From positions 1-10,115 of the forward strand of contig JAQGII010000510.1 of assembly GCA_028291305.1 (NCBI GenBank): a stretch of DNA of 10,115 nucleotides, read 5' to 3'. How positions within the stretch are numbered: the first letter of the stretch is position 1; each line of letters begins with the position of its first letter. Source of the stretch: Caulobacteraceae bacterium. Lineage in GTDB: Bacteria > Pseudomonadota > Alphaproteobacteria > Caulobacterales > Caulobacteraceae. The notes beneath the pieces are model-generated. The model did no database searches. It was not told the DNA's origin and worked only from the letters and a program-made list of their open reading frames with translations. Position numbers and translations under genes: made by a program. Positions 7,579 to 10,115 of the stretch are shown piece after piece.

Positions 7579-9155
7579 CCATGCAGACCATTGGCCGCCC
7601 CACCCGGCCCGACACCGCCGCCGCTCCGGCCGCCGACACCGCGGCGAGGGGCCTGATGCAGTCCGAACCGCTGATCTTCGAGCTGGGCGGCTGGTCCAAG
7701 ACCGGGGTCGACCTGCCCGACGTCGGCGCCGGCGCCGCTGACGACCTCGGCGATCTGGTGCGCGCCGCGCCGATCGGCCTGCCCGGCCTGTCGGAGCCCG
7801 AGACCCTGCGCCACTATGTGCGCCTGTCGCAGAAGAACCACGCCATCGACCTGGCCCTGTATCCGCTGGGCTCGTGCACCATGAAGCACAATCCGCGCCT
7901 CAACGAGAAGGTGGCGCGCCTGCCCGGCTTTGCCGACATCCATCCCCTGCAGCCGCAATCCTCGGTCCAGGGCGCCATCGAGCTGATGGACCGGCTGGCC
8001 CACTGGCTGAAGACCCTCACCGGCATGCCCGCCGTCGCCCTGTCGCCCAAGGCCGGCGCCCATGGCGAGCTGTGCGGCCTGCTGGCCATCCGCGCCGCCC
8101 ACGAGGCCCGAGGCGACGTCCGCTCGCGCGTACTGGTGCCCACCTCGGCCCACGGCACCAACCCCGCCACCGCCGCCTTCGCCGGCTATACAGTGCAGGA
8201 GATCGCCCAGACCCCCGACGGCCGCGTCGACCTGGCGGACCTGGAGGCCAAGCTCGGGCCCGACGTGGCGGCCATCATGGTCACCAACCCCAACACCTGC
8301 GGCCTGTTCGAGCGCGACGTGGTCGAGATCGCTCGGCTGACCCACGCCGCCGGGGCCTACTTCTACTGCGACGGGGCCAACTTCAACGCCATCGTCGGCA
8401 AGGTGCGGCCGGGGGACCTGGGCATCGACGCCATGCACATCAACCTGCATAAGACCTTCTCCACGCCGCACGGCGGCGGCGGGCCCGGCGCCGGGCCGGT
8501 GGTGCTGTCGGCCGCCCTGGCCCCGTTCGCGCCCGAGCCCTGGGTCGTCCACGACCAGAACGGCTACCGCCTGGTCGAGGGGCGCGAGGGCCCCGCCGCC
8601 CAGGCCTCCGGCCGCCTGTGCGCCTTCCACGGCCAGATGGGCATGTTCGTGCGCGCCTACGCCTACATGCTCAGCCACGGCTCGGACGGCCTGCGCCAGG
8701 TGGCCGAGGACGCGGTGCTCAACGCCAACTACATCAAGGCCCGCCTGTCGGACCTGATGAGCGCGCCCTTCCCCGACGGCCCCTGCATGCACGAGGCCCT
8801 GTTCGACGACAGCTGGCTGGAGGGCACGGGCGTGACCACGCTGGACTTCGCCAAGGCCATGATCGACGAGGGCTTCCACCCGATGACCATGTACTTCCCG
8901 CTGGTGGTGCGCGGGGCCATGCTGATCGAGCCGACCGAGACCGAGTCCAAGGCCGAGTTGGACCGCTTCTGCGACACCCTGCGCGGGCTGGCGCGGCAGG
9001 CCTTGTCGGCCAGGAACGATCCCGAGGCCCTGCAACGGTTCAAAGCGGCCCCCGTGGCGGCGCCGCTGCGGCGCCTAGATGAGACGCAGGCCGCGCGCAA
9101 ACCGCGCCTGAAATGGACACCGCCTGCGGCGCCGTTGCCACTGGCCGCGGAATAA
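7575..9155 (+). CDS. gcvPB: Glycine dehydrogenase (decarboxylating) subunit 2, P-protein beta (PLP-binding)
   Basis: This is the C-terminal half of the P-protein and holds the pyridoxal phosphate. It is 526 residues, normal for alphaproteobacterial subunit 2. The PLP Schiff-base lysine is Lys293 in [20 protein letters not shown], followed by the glycine-rich loop. Other signatures: [90 protein letters not shown] (Cys where many homologues have Leu); and [20 protein letters not shown]. The C-terminal 40 residues are Ala/Pro-rich and probably disordered. The start overlaps the gcvPA stop (ATGA), with AAGGGGA at 7564-7570 as the SD; a second ATG two codons on is possible. It is the last gene of the operon: L-protein (lpd) is absent. 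No clear intrinsic terminator follows. Confidence 0.97.
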   Translation: MTMQTIGRPTRPDTAAAPAADTAARGLMQSEPLIFELGGWSKTGVDLPDVGAGAADDLGDLVRAAPIGLPGLSEPETLRHYVRLSQKNHAIDLALYPLGSCTMKHNPRLNEKVARLPGFADIHPLQPQSSVQGAIELMDRLAHWLKTLTGMPAVALSPKAGAHGELCGLLAIRAAHEARGDVRSRVLVPTSAHGTNPATAAFAGYTVQEIAQTPDGRVDLADLEAKLGPDVAAIMVTNPNTCGLFERDVVEIARLTHAAGAYFYCDGANFNAIVGKVRPGDLGIDAMHINLHKTFSTPHGGGGPGAGPVVLSAALAPFAPEPWVVHDQNGYRLVEGREGPAAQASGRLCAFHGQMGMFVRAYAYMLSHGSDGLRQVAEDAVLNANYIKARLSDLMSAPFPDGPCMHEALFDDSWLEGTGVTTLDFAKAMIDEGFHPMTMYFPLVVRGAMLIEPTETESKAELDRFCDTLRGLARQALSARNDPEALQRFKAAPVAAPLRRLDETQAARKPRLKWTPPAAPLPLAAE

Positions 9156-9267
9156 TCGAATGGCCTCTTAATCTTTGCTGCAGAGCGCCTATTTGCAGGA
9201 CTATGGCTGAGGTGAGAGCTGACTGGCCGCAGTCGCGCTTTCGATTCTCCAATTGCTAACCGCCGCA

Positions 9268-9283
9268 GCGCCATAGTTGGCGC
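9268..9283 (+). promoter_or_regulatory. Short hairpin just upstream of the ribosome binding site of the next gene
   Basis: GCGCCA (9268-9273) and TGGCGC (9278-9283) form a perfect 6-bp stem with a TAGT loop, ending 3 nt before the GGGG SD (9287-9290) of the gene at 9296. The rest of 9156-9267 is notably less GC-rich than the flanking genes. It holds only a 7-bp inverted repeat AATCGAA/TTCGATT (9154-9160/9240-9246) and no clear terminator or promoter. Any role is a guess. Confidence 0.3.
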
Positions 9284-9295
9284 CTTGGGGAAACG

Positions 9296-9700
9296 ATGTC
9301 TGTCCTGTCGATCATCACGTCCGTCCGCATAGAGACCGCACCCGCTAAGGCTGCGGCCCGGCGCGGCGCGCGATGGGTGATGATGGCCGTCGGCTTCGCC
9401 TTCATCGCCTTCGGCGCGGTCGGGGCCCTGCTGCCCACCCACCTGCTGGCGATCTTCCTAGTGATCGGCCTGGCGATCGTGATGCGGGCCTCCTATTCCG
9501 CGCGCCGGACCTTCATCAGGGTGCAGCGCCGCCATCCCAAGGTGATCTTCCCCCTGCGCCGCCTGCTGCGCCGCGAGCCCGAGGTGATGCCAGTGGCCTG
9601 GCAACAGGTCCTGCGCACCGAGAAGGCCATCCTGCCCCGCCGCTGGCGCTTCGCCGGCCGCACCCGCCGCCACATGGTCCGCAGCCGCAGGAAGCGGTAG
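9296..9700 (+). CDS. Small basic inner-membrane protein (helical hairpin), unknown function
   Basis: This 134-residue protein has a basic N-terminal tail (residues 1-26). It then has two predicted membrane helices, about 27-46 (WVMMAVGFAFIAFGAVGALL) and 50-63 (LLAIFLVIGLAIVM), joined by a short PTH turn, and a very Arg-rich cytoplasmic tail (many RR pairs, ending RSRRKR). The pattern 'G..G.LLP..L....IGLAI....S..ARR' recalls two small-membrane-protein families, YbaN/DUF454 and the PGPGW type, but neither diagnostic motif is intact, so I leave the family open. The start has GGGG at 9287-9290, 5 nt before ATG; later ATGs at 9373 and 9382 would remove part of the first helix. It lies 140 bp after gcvPB and is probably its own transcription unit. 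By the positive-inside rule both termini should be cytoplasmic. Confidence 0.7.
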   Translation: MSVLSIITSVRIETAPAKAAARRGARWVMMAVGFAFIAFGAVGALLPTHLLAIFLVIGLAIVMRASYSARRTFIRVQRRHPKVIFPLRRLLRREPEVMPVAWQQVLRTEKAILPRRWRFAGRTRRHMVRSRRKR

Positions 9701-9728
9701 ACCTTCCGGCGTAGCGCCACCACTTCCC

Positions 9729-9765
9729 TCATCCTCGGAAATCGCGGAGCGATTATCCGAGGACC
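9729..9765 (+). repeat. REP-like palindromic repeat, copy A (long hairpin)
   Basis: The element begins TCATCC and ends GGACC. Its stem is CCTCGGA (9733-9739) with TCCGAGG (9756-9762), continued by AATCGC/GCGATT (9740-9745/9749-9754) around a GGA loop, with one bulged A at 9755: 13 bp in all. It shares the TCATCC...GGACC ends with copies B and C but has a longer stem. It lies 28 nt after the stop of the gene at 9296 and could also act as that gene's 3' hairpin. Confidence 0.75.
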
Positions 9766-9828
9766 GAGCAGTTCCAGGCTGTCAGCCGCGATTCCATATC
9801 CAGTGCAGCAGCGTTGGCGTCTTCGCTG

Positions 9829-9857
9829 CTGGGTCCTCGGGACAAGCCCGAGGATGA
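9829..9857 (-). repeat. REP-like palindromic repeat, copy B
   Basis: On the minus strand this reads TCATCC, then the 7-bp stem CCTCGGG/CCCGAGG around a 5-nt loop (plus-strand arms 9835-9841 and 9847-9853), then the GGACCCAG end. It is inverted relative to copy A, so A and B bound a 129-bp segment (9729-9857) with matching inverted ends TCATCCTCGG/CCGAGGATGA, like a paired REP or MITE-type unit. Inside it is another 8-bp stem, CAGCAGCG/CGCTGCTG (9806-9813/9824-9831). Confidence 0.75.
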
Positions 9858-9885
9858 CGCTTCGAATGGATGCTCTCCGGAATCA

Positions 9886-9916
9886 GAAAAGCGCCGAGGC
9901 GGAAGACCTCGGCGCT
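9886..9916 (-). terminator. Intrinsic terminator of the minus-strand (atpF) operon
   Basis: AGCGCCGAGG (9890-9899) and CCTCGGCGCT (9907-9916) form a perfect 10-bp GC-rich stem with a 7-nt loop. Read on the minus strand the stem is followed by a T run (GGCGCTTTTCTG). It lies 50 nt past the stop codon at 9967, in the right place and orientation to end the transcript entering from the right edge. On the plus strand the hairpin is followed by TATGTC, so it is not expected to terminate that strand. Confidence 0.8.
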
Positions 9917-9923
9917 ATGTCAT

Positions 9924-9949
9924 CTGGGTCCCGGCGTTCGCCGGGATGA
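9924..9949 (-). repeat. REP-like palindromic repeat, copy C
   Basis: On the minus strand this reads TCATCC, the stem CCCGGCG/CGCCGGG (plus-strand arms 9930-9936 and 9939-9945, very short loop), then GGGACCCAG. It shares the CTGGGTCC...GGATGA ends with copy B in the same orientation, but the stem sequence differs. This version resembles a palindrome I associate with intergenic regions of Caulobacter and relatives; a genome count was not possible. It lies between the atpF stop and its terminator, so it would be in the 3' end of that mRNA. Confidence 0.75.
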
Positions 9950-9966
9950 GCGGTTTGAGGAGAGCC

Positions 9967-10115
9967 CTAGACCTTCAGCTTGGTCGCGATCTGCGCCGTG
10001 GCCGTGTCCACCAGGGGATCGGACTTGGCGCCGGCCAGGCGGGCCATCAGCATGGTCTCGGCCATCTGCGTGGCCAGGTCGGCGGCGGCGGCGCGCACTT
10101 CGGCGGCGGCCTGGG
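9967..10115 (-). CDS. atpF: Probable F0F1 ATP synthase subunit b, C-terminal part
   Basis: The frame is open on the minus strand from the window edge to TAG at 9969-9967, giving 49 residues. It begins [19 protein letters not shown] and ends with [17 protein letters not shown] then ATKLKV. The Ala/Glu/Arg-rich helix followed by a short 'RLAG.KsDpLvD.a...i..kL' end is what I expect at the C-terminus of the alphaproteobacterial F0 subunit b, the peripheral-stalk helix that links the membrane rotor to F1 (through the delta subunit). The N-terminal membrane anchor lies outside the window to the right. If correct, the gene is the last of the F0 operon (atpI-B-E-F'-F order), which fits the strong terminator just downstream. 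With only 49 residues, another coiled-coil protein cannot be ruled out. Confidence 0.65.
   Translation of the reverse strand, partial: QAAAEVRAAAADLATQMAETMLMARLAGAKSDPLVDTATAQIATKLKV

Noticed and set aside
7440..9035. Long open frames antisense to the gcv genes and argS (for example 7440-9035, 6205-7284, 1876-3117 and 4629-5807 on the minus strand)
   Set aside because: These are expected in very GC-rich coding DNA; their products are low-complexity Gly/Ala/His/Gln/Val text that mirrors the sense codon bias, with no recognisable domain.
9154..9246. AATCGAA/TTCGATT inverted repeat as a terminator or operator after gcvPB
   Set aside because: Seven bases separated by about 80 nt are likely to arise by chance; there is no T run or second matching feature.
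1..10115. CRISPR array, prophage, toxin-antitoxin, defence or transposase genes
   Set aside because: No spaced direct repeats, integrase, transposase or nuclease motifs are seen; all large frames are assigned to housekeeping or small exported/membrane proteins.

Overview
The window is a GC-rich, densely packed stretch of an alphaproteobacterial chromosome, most likely from the Caulobacteraceae (Caulobacter/Phenylobacterium-like). This rests on protein wording and codon bias, a split glycine decarboxylase (gcvPA/gcvPB) behind a tandem glycine riboswitch, and palindromic intergenic repeats of a type seen in this group. No database search was possible, so the taxon is an inference.

Layout, left to right. 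(1) 1-236, plus strand: C-terminal end of a WYL-domain (YafY-type) regulator, whose stop codon interlocks tail to tail with that of ispH. (2) 233-1189, minus strand: ispH, the last enzyme of the MEP isoprenoid pathway. (3) 1334-3816, plus strand: an exported Gly-rich protein of unknown function whose stop overlaps the start of argS (ATGA). (4) 3869-4321, plus strand: a small exported protein with a weak resemblance to the surface-adhesin E domain. (5) 4403-9155, plus strand: the glycine cleavage operon. It has a possible promoter, a two-aptamer glycine riboswitch, then gcvT, gcvH, gcvPA and gcvPB, tightly packed, with PA and PB overlapping by ATGA. (6) 9296-9700, plus strand: a small basic membrane protein. 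(7) 9701-9966: an intergenic region with three related palindromic (REP-like) repeats and an intrinsic terminator for the minus strand. (8) 9967-10115, minus strand: the C-terminal end of what is probably the F0 ATP synthase subunit b (atpF), entering from the right.

How the parts work together. GcvPA/GcvPB (P-protein) decarboxylates glycine and loads the aminomethyl group on the lipoyl arm of GcvH. GcvT passes the methylene group to tetrahydrofolate and releases ammonia. The L-protein (lipoamide dehydrogenase) is not in the window and must be supplied from elsewhere. The riboswitch upstream of gcvT should turn the operon on when glycine is plentiful. The sequence suggests a translational switch: the gcvT ribosome binding site can pair over 8 bp with a non-consensus segment of aptamer II. 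The rest is mostly housekeeping. I see no defence system, mobile element with a transposase, CRISPR array or prophage. The points most worth a second look are the riboswitch expression platform, the exported protein coupled to argS, and the repeat cluster.
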